Shown: one piece after another, positions 23,887 to 36,947 of the stretch
Layout of the letters: each line of letters starts with the position of its first letter
How positions within the stretch are numbered: the first letter of the stretch is position 1
From: Planococcus citri
Lineage: Eukaryota > Arthropoda > Insecta > Hemiptera > Pseudococcidae
Assembly (NCBI RefSeq): GCF_950023065.1
Contig: NC_088681.1
Span: forward strand, 7,936,001-8,000,000
Length of the DNA: 64,000 bases
Reading direction: 5' to 3'
Position numbers and translations under genes: made by a program
Notes under the pieces: generated by a model
Told to the model about the DNA's origin: nothing
The model's database searches: none
Seen by the model: only the letters and a program-made list of their open reading frames with translations

Positions 23887-24939
23887 TTTGCACTTTCGGC
23901 GTCTCGATTCCGCGATCATTATCGCCTGCTAAAATGATCGAAAGATCTTCTGGGAGTTCTGGGTGAAGCTCATAACGTCAGATAGGTATTTCCATATGGG
24001 TTGTGGCTCTTTAGAGATACGTATGACGATAACTCGTATCTGTTTCGCTCATCCTAAGGTGTAATTTAGGTTTTCGAATAAGAAAAAAAGGGGTTTCTTT
24101 ATCACATGTTCGGAACGAGTCATTTGGGTAACTTTCGTCCGGCTATTTCTTTTTTTTCTTTTCTTTTTCATTCTTCAAATGGAATTCTGACCTATATTTA
24201 TATTTTTCGCTTCATTCAGTATGTAGCTTTAAAAGGTGAACTTTTCCAACACCTTGGTTTTCGTTTAGATTTTATTCATCTCTTTGTCTCTTTATGCAGT
24301 TTCTTCAAGGCTGATGAACCGAGTTTTAATTTTTTTTTTACTGCCTTTGATTATTTTTTTCTTTCTTCTGGTTTCACCGAGTTTTATGTACCTAAGCTGT
24401 ACATTTGTTTCTCCTCTCTCTCCCCCTTTCTCAGATCTCGCATCAATTCCCTCCCACACTCCATCCCTTATTGTTGACAAAGTGATGTTTACAACGATTG
24501 CGGGTTCATTTATTCAATTTTTTAAATTTTAATAGCAATTTTTCTCTCTTTCTTATATATTCAAGTTCAAGTACTGTATAATTTGTCGCTGGTATGATTT
24601 GCCGATTGCTGGTAACAATCTGTCTTTGCCCTCCACCCCTTTTGCCTTCCTCATCGTACCTCGAGTTGTTGGTATTATCGAAAGCAAAGTTTAAAAAAAT
24701 GTAATTTTGTAGGTGGTAAAGTTTAAAATTTTTATCGTTTACGGCTTATTTGAAAAAATTATTTTGTGATACTATTTTAAGCGCTTGTATTTTTTTTTCT
24801 CGTGTATTATTTTAAAGTAATTAAAACGTACGAACTGGTGTCTTATCTGAATTTGTGTTGTGTTTGGATTTTGAAATGTTTGAGTAGTGTTTGAGTGTGA
24901 GGAAAATGGATCCAGATTGATGAAATTTTAATAATTGAA
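23887..24939. other. PNISR 3' flank
   Basis: Probable 3' UTR followed by AT-rich intergenic DNA. The strand shifts to pyrimidine-rich near 24330-24480. I could not place a polyadenylation signal with confidence, and no gene is visible. Confidence 0.35.
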
Positions 24940-27010
24940 CGATTTTTAACGGTTTTGTAATCTCGGAATGATGTTTTAGTTTTTGTAACGTTATAATAAC
25001 GTTTGATAACGTTATAATAACGTTTGATAACGGTATGATAACGTTATGAAACTGTTTTTGTTGCAACTGAATTCTAATCCTTGTTACGTTTGTACGTTTC
25101 TGATGAATGACTTTGTTTCAACATGGCTAAACCATAACGTTTCTAGAGCAATACAGTAACGTTATGTTAACTGTTTGTAACACAATATTGTAAAATTTTT
25201 GTGAAGTTTTGGTAAGGTTTTTTTAAAAGCAATTTTCTTGATTGATAATGCCATAGCGTTACAATAAAGTTTCCATAACGGATTTGTAACGCTATGGAAA
25301 CCATTTGTAACGCTATGGCGATCTCTAGATCACGAAATCGGACCAATTTATTATGACATATCGATGCTGTATTGTTGCAGTAACGTTTCCGTAACGTTAT
25401 TGTAAATGCAGGTTGTAAGTAACGTTATAATAACGTTTCCATTCTAGTCATGTAACTGTATGGTGACCGTTTGGAACAACATTGTGACGTTAAACCGTGT
25501 TCTTGCCAATTTTCATTACTCCTCAACAGGGTAACCTCGGAATAACGTTTCTATAACGTTATTGTATCGTTATACTAGCGTTTTTGTTGCAACTGTCACC
25601 GAATCCTTGTTACATTTCAAATGCATTATGACTTTGCTTCATCACCCCAATACCATAAGGTTTCAATAACGTTTCTGGAACAATACAGTAACGTTATGAT
25701 AACTGTAAGTTGTAACACAATATTGTAAAATTTTTGTAAAGTTTTGGTGAAGTTTTGAACAGTTTTCTTAATTAATAATGCCATAGCGTTACAATAAAGT
25801 TTCCATAACAGTTTTGTAACGCTGTGGCGATCTCTAGATCACAAAATCGCACCAATTTATTATGACATATCGATGCTGTATTGTTGCAGTAACGTTTTCG
25901 TAAGGTTATTGTAAATGCACGGTGTAAGTAACGTTATAATAACGTTTCCATTCTAGTGATGTAACCTTACGGTGACCGTTTGGAACAACATTGTAACGTT
26001 AAACCGTATTCTGGCCAATTTTCATTACTCATCAACACTGTAACCTTGGAATAGCGTTTCTATAACGTTATCGTATTGTTATACTAGCGTTTTTGTTGCA
26101 GTTGTGACTGAACTCTTGTTACGTTTTCGATGCATTATGACTTTGTTTCACCATGTCTATACCATAACGTTTCAATAACGTTTCTAGAGGAATACAGTAA
26201 CGTTATGATACCTGTTGGTAACACAATATTGTAAAATTTCTGTACATTTTTGGTGAAGTTTTTTTAGAACAATTTTTCTTGATTGATAATGCTGTATCGT
26301 TACAATAAAGGTTCCATAACGGTATTGTAACTTTATGGAAACCACGTGTAACGCTATGACAATCACTAGATTACGAATTCGGACCAATTTATCATCACAT
26401 AGCGATGCTGTATTGTAGCATTAACGTTTTCATAACGTTATTGTGAATGCATGTTATATGTAACGTTACAATAACGTTTCCATTCTAGTCATGTAACGTT
26501 ATGGTGACCGTTTGGAACATCATTGTGACGTTGAGTTTTGTTCTGGCCAATTTTCATTACTCATCAACGCTGTGACCTTGGAATAACGTTATCTTATCGT
26601 TATAATAACGTTTTTGTTGCAACCGTGACCTAATCCTTGTTTTTTTAGAACAATTTTCTCAATTGATAATACCTATCTACTGTATTGTTACAATAAAGTT
26701 TCCATAACGCTATTGTAACGTTATGGAAACCATGTGTAACGCCATGGCGATCTCTAGATTACGAATTTGGGCTAATTTATTATGACATGGCGTTGCTGTA
26801 TTGTTGAAGTAACGTTTCCGTAACGTTATTGTAAATGCACGTTTTAAGTAACGTTATAATAACGTTTCCATTCTAGAGATGTAATGTTATGGTGACCATT
26901 TGAAATATCCTTGTGACGTTGAACCCGTGTTCTGGCCAATTTGCATTACTCATCAACACTGTACCCTTGGAATAACGTTTCTATAACGGTATAGTAACGT
27001 TATCAAACCA
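24940..27010. repeat. Satellite-like array of TAACGTTA words with a roughly 0.4-0.5 kb higher-order unit
   Basis: Variants of GTAACGTTATAATAACGTTT recur dozens of times on both strands, since the word is nearly its own reverse complement. An anchor starting CTAGATCACG, followed by ACCAATTTATTATGACAT, occurs at 25325, 25834, 26366 and 26754, giving higher-order spacings of 509, 532 and 388 bp. Within a unit the order of blocks (AATGCCATAGCGTTACAATA, then the anchor, then CATTCTAGTCATGTAAC, then GGCCAATTTTCATTACTC) is kept. Confidence 0.85.
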
Positions 27011-28005
27011 TTTTTGTAAAAAACTAGCAGTTTTTTGTATGTTTGAGCTCGGCAAGTAGGTAGGCATGAAAAACTGGGCAAAAACTGGAAAAACCACGTG
27101 GGTTTGGACGAAACGGAACCCCAAATCCTAAACTGAAACTGAAACTGAAACTTCTATTGGAATAACCTCAATTGAAGCTTGAGAGTTGAAACAAATTAAG
27201 CTAAACCAAAAAAAAAATAATAATTCTTTTACAAAAAATTATTTTTGTTTCTAGCTAAAAATTGGTAAAAAATGTCGCTTGTTTGCAAAAAATTTCAAAT
27301 GTTTCACTTTTTCAACTGAAACTGCGAAAAAGTACTTACCTATTGCTTGAAAAAAATCTTGCTTTTTTTCTAAAAATGTCAAAAGTCGCCAAAACTTTCA
27401 CACGTTTACTTTTTAACAAAAATTTTATTCTAAAAAATTGTGGTTTTTTGCAAAAATTTTCACAAAGTTTCAACACTTAGTTTGCTTTTTAACGTTGCTG
27501 TAAAGCCAAAGAATCGCCAAAAAGCCTTGATTTTTTTCCTTAAATGGTCAATGTCTCGCTTTTTGGCAACGTTTTCCAAAATAAGTAAGTCACTTTTTCA
27601 CAGAAAAGTGCAGGACTCGAATTTTTTCAACAAAAATTGCAGAAAAATAAATTGCTAAAAAATCTCGCTTTTTACAAAAAAAAAAAAAAGAAAATGGAAA
27701 AATTGCCAAAAAGTCTCACATTTCTTACAAAAAAATTCAAAAAGTCTATTTTTGCAAAAATTGCTTGAAGTCGCGCTCTTTACCAAAAACACCCAAGAAA
27801 GCACTGCCATTCTCTGAAATTGCTAAAAATTCTCACTTTTATGACCATGGTTGCCGAGAAGTCTTTTTTTACTTACGTTTTTAAATTAAATGTTCTGGTC
27901 TTTATATGATTTTTTTTTTATACTTATTAAAATACTTTGCTGTCTTTTGTAACTTTTTTGGTTAATTAAAAAAAATTGTTGAATAAGTACCTACCTATCC
28001 AAGTT

Positions 28006-28036
<31 letters not shown>

Positions 28037-28577
28037 GATAAAAATTGAGCACGAACCCTGAGGTACTGAAGTTTATAAAAATTACTATAATCCGGAGAAA
28101 TGTTGTCAAAACTGCTCGAAATTTTAGGAAAAATTGCATTGAACATTGTCAAAATGACTTGAAAACAAAGCATTAAAATTAGGTGCTTAAAATTACCCAA
28201 AAGTGATGAAATTTTGGTAAAATTTGATGAAATTCAGCAAAATTTGCATAAAACATTTTAATGAGACGTCTTCTGAACACAAGTAAAAGCGTTATTGAAA
28301 TTGAAACGAAAGCTGAAAGTGCATGAAAAAAATGCCCAGAGTAATAAAATAAAAAAGCGAAAAAATCACGATAAGTAATTGAAATCTAAACATTGAATGA
28401 AAACTTCTATTAATGTGACACCTAACTTTTAACTGAACCCAAAATTTAAACCTTATTCGATCGGTTTTATCCTCTTTTAATTTTCAAACAAGTTTAACTC
28501 GACATGGCCTTATCAGTTCAAAAGAAATTAAAACACTCGATTTGAATTTTATATTATTTGATATAGGTAACATAATA
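27011..28577. other. AT-rich intergenic DNA with degenerate short repeats
   Basis: Loose repetition of AAAAATTGC and CAAAAAGTC words, poly-A and poly-T runs (longest near 28006-28036), and no supportable gene. The words resemble those in the array at 30050-32620. Confidence 0.45.
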
Positions 28578-31500
28578 TTATAAATGAATTTCATCTCGCA
28601 CCTTCTTAATCCAATCCACATATCCGGCCAAATCAATAACACCGACTAAATTTTGAGGATTCTTAGATTGATTACCATAAGTTGCAGCAGAATGACCTTT
28701 CAGAAGACCCGCGAAATTACGATTATAGGTTTTCGCATCCAAATGTAAACTATCATTCGCCAGTTTAACAATTTCCAAAGAATCAGATTTTGGCAACTCG
28801 GACGAAGAATTCGTATTCACATCGGTCATAAATTTCTCGAATTCTTGACGTACTGCGGAATCTTCGAGCAACAACGATGTCTGGAATTGGAATCCTGCAA
28901 TTCCGCGAAGAAAATAACGATCGTTTTCTTCAAACACGATGCCACTTCCGACTACATAACTAGCCAAGTTATCTTGTTCTAAAGCCAAGCAGTGTAAATC
29001 ATCCTGATGCAGGAATGTATCGGTGTTTCTCTTGCTGCAGTTATGATTGAACATCATATCTGCCCAGAAAAAGACGAAGTACGGGTATGTCCATGATTGT
29101 CTACATGCTTCGTGGCTTAGGAAAGGTAAAGCTTGGGTGTTTGGGGTGTCTTTAGCGGATTCGGGCCAGTTTACAACCTGAAAAGGGTAATTTTGTGATT
29201 AGCAGGTGAAAATTATCATTGCCAAACGAGAGGATTAAATTGTTTAGCGAATGTAGGCTATCAATAAAAAATTTGATAGTAGGGAAGTTTATACCTTCGC
29301 TGTTCCATTCCAAACGTTCACTTTTTGTGAGTTTGTCCAATGAACACAAGCTGGTGAAACATCTGAATTGAAAATTATGTCTTCCTCCAGAATCACAATC
29401 ATCACCTCGTGAAAACGATTCGCGTCGAATACATTTGGACTGGTTTTATTGAAGAAACGGAACTCTTTTACCTGTACAAAAAAGTGCATTTAAATAAGAT
29501 GTGCCTATTCAATTCAACTTGGAAAATTCCTATTGGCTATTAAAAATTCAGAATGGAGAATCTGAATTGGGAAAATTACCTAAAAGAATAAAAAAATAAT
29601 GAAAAACGAAGTGTATTTTAAATAGGTAAGAATAGGTAGGTAGTACCTTGATAGTTTTGCGTAATCGGTGAGTTCTCTTCACAAGTACTTCGTAATCATT
29701 GGGATTATCATCAAGTATAAAATCCCTGTTTTCTGCCACGGAGTATACGCAGGATTCAGCTGAATAACAAGCAAAAGCAAACCCCATCACTTATTGTCAT
29801 TGAATTGAAAGATTTAGGTCTAGTGTAAGAATGACTTTGAACAAGGATTCACAGAAGTAAGTATGCCTCAACATCGCCGGGCGAGCCTTCTCTCCTGTTC
29901 CTGCTGACCCAGAGCATTAAAAATTGTCCATTCAGAGCCCTTCTTCCTTTGCCACCTCTAATTGACCCAAGAGGCCCAAAAAATCATCCGCGGAGCCCAC
30001 CTTTTCCCCCCTCTGATCGACTTGAAGGGAAGAGTTCTGTTTCTTGGAAAAGTGGCTTCAGAAAGTTCTGATCTGTTTTCTTCTCAAAATTTCCAAAAAA
30101 TGCCAAAAAAGGTATCGTAGAGTCCTGGTTTTGCCTAAATTATTGTCAAAAAAAAGTTGAATTTCCCTGTTAAACTCGTCAGAAAGTTCAGTTTTTTTCA
30201 AAATTTACAAAAAGTCTCGTTTTTGCAAAATTTTCAAAAAAGTCCTAAAATTTTTCCCAAAATGGCAAAAAAGTCCTAGCGTTACCAGAATTTCCAAAAA
30301 ATTCCATATTCTGCAAGAATTTCCAAAATTTTTTGTTGCTCCCAAAGATTGACCAAAAAATCATCTGAAAGTCCCATTTATGCAAAAATTGGCAAAAATG
30401 CCTAATTTTTGGATAAATTGCCAAAAAAATCAATTTTTTGTCAAAATGGTTCGAAAAACCCCATTTTTTTCAAAATTGATAGAAAGTCATTTTCAGAAAA
30501 ATGTTCAAAAAGTCCTACTTTTTCCCAAAATGCCAAAATAAGTCCTAGTTTTTCCTCATGAATTTCCAAAAAATTCCGTATTCTGCAAGAATTTCCAAAA
30601 TTTCATGTTGCTCACCAAAACTGCCAAAATGAAAATCAAATTTTTAGTCAAAATCATCACTGAAAGTCCCATTTATGCAAAAATTGGCAAACCTGTCTAA
30701 TTATTCATAAAGTTGTCAAAAAATCCTAATTTGTCAAAAAATTGTCAAAAACTTATTTTTTTCCAAAACAGCAAAAAAGTCCTAGTTTTGGCATAAATCA
30801 ACAAAAAAAGTTTGATTTTTTCTGTCAAAATCGTTAAAAAAGTCCCGTTTTTTTCAAAATTGATAAAAAAGACAGTTTTGGCCTAAATTATCAAAAAATT
30901 CCCTATTCTGCAAGAATTTCCAAAATTTAATGTTGAATCCAAAATTGCCCAAAAATCAAACTTTTTGTCAAAATCATGTGAAAGTTCCATTTGTGTAAAA
31001 ATTGACAAACCTGTCAAATTTTTCAAAAAATTGTCAAAAAGTCCTAATTTTGGCAGAAATCTCCAAAAAAGTTTAATTTTCTGTCAAATTTGTTAAAACA
31101 GTTCTGTTTTTTTCAAAATTGACAAAAAAATCTCGTTTTTTCGAAATTTTTAAATAAGTCCCACGTTTTCCAAAAGGCCAAAAAAGTCCTAATTTTTAGC
31201 CAGAATTTCTGCAAAATTCCGTATTCTGCAAGAATTTCCAAAACTTCATGTTGCTCTTCAAAATTGCCAAAACAATCAAATTTTCAGGCAAAATCGTCTG
31301 AGAATCCAAATTATGCAAAAATTGAAAAAGCGCCTAATTTTTCGAAAAATTGTCTAAAAGTCCTGATTTTTTTCCAAAGTAGCAAAAAAGTCCAAATTTT
31401 GGCCTAAATTGCCAAAAACAAGTTCAATCTTCTGTCAAAATCATCAGAAAATCCCGTTTTTTTTTTTTTCAAAAATGACAAAAATGCTCATTTTTTCCAA

Positions 31501-34500
31501 AATTTTTAAAAAGATTTTATTTTATCCAAAATGGCGAAAAATCTTAGTTTTTTTGCCTGAATTTCCAAAAAATTCCATACATATTCTGCTAGAATTTTCA
31601 AAAGTTCATGTTGCTCTCCGAACTTGCCAAAAAAAATAAAATTTTCAGTCGAAATCGTCTGAGAATCGTAATTGTGCAAAAATTGGCAAAAATGCCAAAT
31701 TTTTCAAAAAATCGTCAAAAAGTCCCAATCTTTTCCAAAACAGAAAAAAGTCCAAATTTTGGGCTAATTTGCCAAAAAAAAAAAACGTTTAATTTTCTGT
31801 CAAAATCGTTGGAAAATTCATTTTTTTTTCAAAATTGACAAAAAGTCTAGTTTTTTCCAAAATTTAAAAAAAAGTCCTTTTTCTCCCAAAACGCCAAAAA
31901 AGTCCGATTTTCGCCTGAATTGCCAAAAAATTCTGTATACAAAAGTTTATGTTGCTCTTCAAAATTGCCAAAAAAATCAAAATTGTCAAAATCGTCTAAA
32001 AGTTCCATTTATGGAAACGTCGGCAAAAATGTCCAACTTTTTGAAAAATTGTCAAAAAGTCCCAAAAAATCACTGTTTTTTTCCAAACTTGTTCTTTTGC
32101 CAAAATTAAAAAAAAACTACCTACTGTTTTTTTGCTGAAAGCCAAAAATGATAAGAAAGTACTGTTTTCTTATTGTCCTTTAACCAAAAAACTGTCGTTA
32201 GCTTTCGAATTTGCCAAAAGAGTCTCGTTTTTTTTGGTCAAGATCATCGATTGTCAAAAGCCCCATTTTTGCCTAATTTGCAAAAAGTAGGTACTGTTTT
32301 TTGCCTCAACTGCCAAAAAAGTCTTTTTGATGAAATTGTTACATAAATTGTCCTGATTTTTGCTTTTAAAAAATGCCTGCTTTTTGCCACAACATTCTGA
32401 AAGCATTGATTTTTGGCTTGGCTGCTTAAAAAATTCTCTTTTGTCCCAAAATTGCCTGACGTAAGTCTTGTTTCTTGTCATAATTGCCGAAAAAGGTCCC
32501 ATTTTTTTGGTCAAAATTGTCAGAAAGTTCCTGTTTATTGCTAGAATTAAGTCCCAAGTTCCAATTTTCGCCAAAATAGCCCATAGAAGTCACGTTTTTT
32601 TAAAAAACATTGATTGGGGGGGGGGTTGGGTCATTTCAAAATTTCTGTGACGCTGATCTACGTGACGCTGACTTTTTAAAACTTGTAAAAAAATTCATTT
32701 GACTTTCTGACATTATGTCAGTGTTTTGAAAACTTGGAAGAAAATCGATCGACTTTTTTAAAAATTTTATTCAGGGGAAAAGTTTATTTATTTTTTGATA
32801 TTGTGTGAGATTTTGTAAAAATTATTGAAAACTTGGAAAAAAATTCAGTTGACTTTTTGAAATTTTGTCTGACTTCTAGAAACTCGGAAAAAAATATTGT
32901 TGGCGTTCTGAGATTATTCCAAACTTTATAAAACTTGGAAGAAAACGGATTAATCGGTGTGAGGTTGACTTTTGAAAGCTTTAGAAAAAAACCTGATGAC
33001 TTTCTAACATTATGTGAGATTTTTAAGAAATTTGGAGCTAAATCTTGTTGATTTTCTGACTATGTGCCTGAAAAGGGGGGGGGGAGGTGTCAATGAATTA
33101 CTAAAATTATAAATAAATACATACATATCAAACTTTCAAAAATGACTTTCCATTGTCAGACTTCTTTAAATGTGGAATTCTGAACACTGAGTTAACTCCA
33201 GCAAAAAACACATCCATGATTTAAAACTATTCTTGCAGATGAGACTTTTTACCCTTTTTTTAAATGAAAAAGTTTATTTCAGCCAAAATTGAAAAATCAA
33301 AAAATATTGACTTTTCCTTCAGGTATGTCCTGTTTTATTCAAAATTTCCGTTTAAAAGTCCAATTTTTCGCAAAAATTGTCAGTATTAAGTTACTTTTTT
33401 CCCAAACTGCCATAAAATTTCACGTTTATTTTGTCAAAATTGTCAGTTTTTCATTTTTTTCATTTCTTCTTTCAAATCTTGTAAGTCTTAATTTTCCACA
33501 AACCTATTCTCTTATCATTTTTTCTCCAATTCTTTTTGAAAATAGAACCATTTCAACCCCAAAAAAATTCGTGTCGTTTTTTCGAACTCCAAAAAATTGA
33601 TCATTGATATTACTTTTTCAGCCTTTCTGGAGTCTCAGATGGGCTTTTAGATTATACACTTTGAAAAATATTCGGATAACAAAGGTCAAAGGCTACACGC
33701 GAGGAACTCGGTAATTGGGACTATTAATTTTTCAAATATTCGCCGTAAATTATGGGCCTCGTAATTGAAAAAAAAAATTGCATATTTATGTCTATTACCG
33801 TACCTGTATGGTACCGTAGTTTACATATTTGTAATGTATGTATTTGTAATCAACTGAATGACATACTTGTCAAAATTAACCTTGGACTTATGATGGTGCC
33901 AAAACAATTGATTCCCTTCTTCTTTCCAATCTTTCGTACGGCGACATACCAAGTCGCATCGTTCGCATTTGTTGACTTACGTCCGCATTCTATCAAATAA
34001 AAAAAAAAAACAAAAATCAGAATAAAATTTTACTTCAGCTTATTATTCCATTTTACTCGCATCTGGGACTGATTTATATGTATAAGATTACCTTGGACAC
34101 ATGACAATAGAGCATTATCCCATTTTCCATCTTCTTTGCAAGTTATTTCCTGGTGATTGTGGTGAAGGTTTTCGTACGTGTAGGAGGACTTACAAGTTGG
34201 GTGAACTCTGTCTCCAGCTGTCAACGAATGGCAAGGAATTGGTAAATTTTTTTGAAAACATTGCAAATCCACGTTCTTAGGTTCTAATTTATCACACAGT
34301 TCTGAAAATTTTGAAGAAGAGAAAAAAAACAATCATTCTCGAATAAATTTAGGAAAGTATCAGACTACTCGTGGCTTACTGTAGCATCTCTTGACAGGAT
34401 CAGGGATCCATCTTTTTTCATAGCAAATCGATGGGAATTCCTGGTCATCGTGTACTTTTAATGACGAATAACCTTGTTTGCATGAGATTTCAATTGTAGT

Positions 34501-35142
34501 AAATTCAGGAACCAGTCCATTTATTTCGCAAGATTCCGAATCGTTTCGATTACAGCTGTATTTTATAGTCCTGTCCGGCGAAGGAGGGGGCATAAGGCAA
34601 AAATCTCTGTAAATATGGAGTAGAAAAATGTTACTCGGGTATTTTACTGGGAAGGGAATTGATTTGAAGAATTTACAGGTTCGATTTTAGTACTTCGAAT
34701 CTCTTTTCCTTCTTGTTCCATTACTGGCTAAAGCAATATCCAGTAAATTCAAACATTTTCCATGATTGTCGCAGAACTGAAACTCGGGTCTGAAAAAATA
34801 ACAAAAAAATATCTAATTAATTTTTCGAAATCGTAATAATTGATATTTTCCCCCTCCACTTTCTCAATTCTGTTGATAATGTTCTCCTCTACTTACCGAT
34901 CATAAATTTGCTCAATTTCATTCCCTTCATCTGATCTAATATAAGGCGAACATAAAACTGCAAAAATATTTTTAAAATTATTTTTCATATTCATAATGCA
35001 AAAATTGAAAATTATAAAAATGAAATCCGAAAAAAAACACAAATTTTAAATTGAAATGTGAAATGAAAAACTTACCAATGCTCAAACATAATAAACTTAA
35101 ATAAATTAATGTAAAACAAATAAGATTATTTTTAAAATTCAT
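28578..35142 (-). CDS. Secreted modular serine protease homologue (LDLa-like, two sushi, inactive trypsin-like domain)
   Basis: Nine minus-strand exons: 35076-35142, 34897-34957, 34694-34789, 34380-34606, 34092-34301, 33867-33989, 29647-29759, 29295-29471, 28578-29177. Splice sites are GT-AG and the sum is 558 codons with stop. Residues 1-23 form a signal peptide (FTLIYLSLLCLS core). A degenerate LDLa-like block FCDNHGKCLNLLDI lies near 45-60. Two sushi domains follow in exons 4 and 5 (W..P.P..RC and GKWDNALLSC ends). The protease-like domain starts at ECG (221-223) and has NCFGTIISPRLILT, but the AAHC position reads TESC (His to Ser264), the DIALL position reads EVMIV (Asp to Glu321), and the GDSGG position reads YVVGS (Ser to Val434). 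The layout matches insect ModSP-type proteases, apex enzymes of Toll/melanisation cascades, but this one cannot be a conventional protease. About 80 extra residues separate the LRGIAG strand from the C-terminal YVDWI helix. Role is inferred: extracellular cofactor or decoy. Confidence 0.88.
30050..32620. repeat. Degenerate AT-rich array with a roughly 320-bp higher-order unit, in an intron
   Basis: Words such as TTGCCAAAAAAGTCC and TTTTTCAAAATTG alternate throughout. An anchor ATTCTGCAAGAATTTCC, usually followed by ATGTTGCTC, is found near 30309, 30580, 30904, 31223 and 31583, so the higher-order period is about 270-360 bp. It lies in the 4.1-kb intron 6 of the protease-homologue gene. Confidence 0.75.
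32640..33075. repeat. Second degenerate tandem repeat in the same intron
   Basis: The phrases GACTTTCTGACATTATGT and AAAACTTGGAAAAAAAT recur every 50-70 bp with many changes. The block directly follows the larger array and a G run at 32617-32625, and ends near the G run at 33076. Non-coding. Confidence 0.55.
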
Positions 35143-36947
35143 TTTCACTATTAATTTATAAAAATCACTTCGAACATTAAACGTGTATTTTATCACAAAC
35201 GTAAGCTGTAATATCGAACAGAGCATGCAAATTCGAAAAAATTGATCCCCACCGATTAAAAAATACAAAACACGAATCAGTATTAAATATTCAGAAAGGA
35301 AGAACTCATTTACAAGTTCGATTTATAGCACGTTATAAAAAGACTTTGTTGCTTGCTTTTTTTGACAGTTTTCTTTTGCACAAATTTACATCTTATTATA
35401 AAATACATGTGCGTATTCTATACCAACTATCTGTGTATAGTTTGTAAACAACCGATGATATTTACATTGTAGGTACACGGTTTTATGATTCTTTAAGTAT
35501 TAGCGTTGTGTTCGATGGATATTTCACAAAATTCAAGATACTTACAAGATGTTTTAAATTAGATGGGTATTCAATTTTAACTGCAGTTTCAAAAATAATT
35601 AGGTAGGTACCTATATGAGTTGATTAATTTTTAGGTAATTTTTACAATAGTTTTTTCAGAATTTTACTTTTTTATTTTTGATACTAATTAATTATTTCAA
35701 AACCATTTTTATAAATTTTGATTACGATTTTCTAAATTGTTTTTTTTTTTTTTAATAAGAATTTTGTGTTACTTTTAGTACCTATCAGGTACCTACATCA
35801 ATTTTTATGCATGTCGTTCGAAATTTTCGCAGTAATTTTCATGAGAACCAGAGAAAATGAAATTCTGAATATTTTCATTTTTCAGGGTAATAATTTGCTC
35901 GCTAAAAATTCCGAGCATTTTCAATTTAAATTTAGCCAACAGTAGAAATTTGTAATTCAGGAAATATTTTCATACTTGAAAATTTTAGAAGAGGAGATGC
36001 ATATTTTGCACCTTGGGCATCTCAAAAAAGTGAAATGAAATTTTACAGGAGAGTGATTTTCTTTTTTTTTAAAAACTTGATTCATTATTTTCATCAACTT
36101 ATAAAATTAATTGTGAGGAATGAATAGCACCTCATTTTAAAGATCTGGTATCGTACTTGCATTTAGCATAAGAACACTTTGAAAAATAAAATCTTAAAGA
36201 GGAAATATTTCAAAGTTAGGAAAACATTCTGAGCTATAACCTTTCATTAAAATTGATTTGGAGGCGAAAGAAAGCGTCCAAAAAATTTCATGTTTAATAA
36301 ACACAAAGTTACAGAGAATTAAATTTCCAATCGACATAATGACGTTAGTTTTTTTCTAGAGTGCAATTTCGTTATAGGTATGTGCAAATTCATTTATCTG
36401 AGAAGTGATCAATTTAAAAAATGTTTTCCATTTGGTACAAACCAATAAAAAATACACTTCTTGTGACTATTTCTATCTGACAAACATTCAAAACAATCAA
36501 AACTGTTTTTAAACACTTTGTTTGTACGAAATTTACTCAAAAAAGGCGGAGTTTTTTTTTTTTTTAGATGTAACCCTTATAACTCCAAACAACTCGTAAT
36601 GTTGTTGGGATTTTGAGTTAGGCCATTTGCATTTTTACAAGATCAGATAATGTACCCAACTCAAAGTGTTATTTTTGGTTGAAAGGGGGCATACAAACCC
36701 CAATAATGCAAAAATGTCCAAATCATTTTTTTTTCAGATGTAACCTTATTACCTCCAAGGTGCGATATAGGTACATAATAAGAACACGTGTCAGATGCAA
36801 ATACTTGAGGAACGGTTTTTAAAAAAAAGTGTTCCAAAACGCATTTTGTCCATTTTTATTGAATTTTTTTAGCGGTATCTGGTGGATGAAGTGTATAGCA
36901 TAGCTACACCACTACATCATACATCCACCCAGAGTAAGCACTAATAG
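35143..36947. other. Intergenic AT-rich DNA upstream of the protease homologue
   Basis: Holds the promoter region of the minus-strand protease homologue near its right side. Short TACCTA/TAGGTA runs occur near 35600 and 35790. No coding sequence or long repeat was seen. Confidence 0.4.

Noticed and set aside
23165..23932. 255-codon plus-strand Arg-rich frame and minus-strand frames at 23256-23727
   Set aside because: Other frames of the serine triplet tracts in PNISR exon 11; the PNISR frame alone joins upstream exons in phase.
24940..27010. CRISPR-like array
   Set aside because: Repeats are palindromic, vary in spacing, lack unique spacers, and lie in an insect-type genome; satellite is the better reading.
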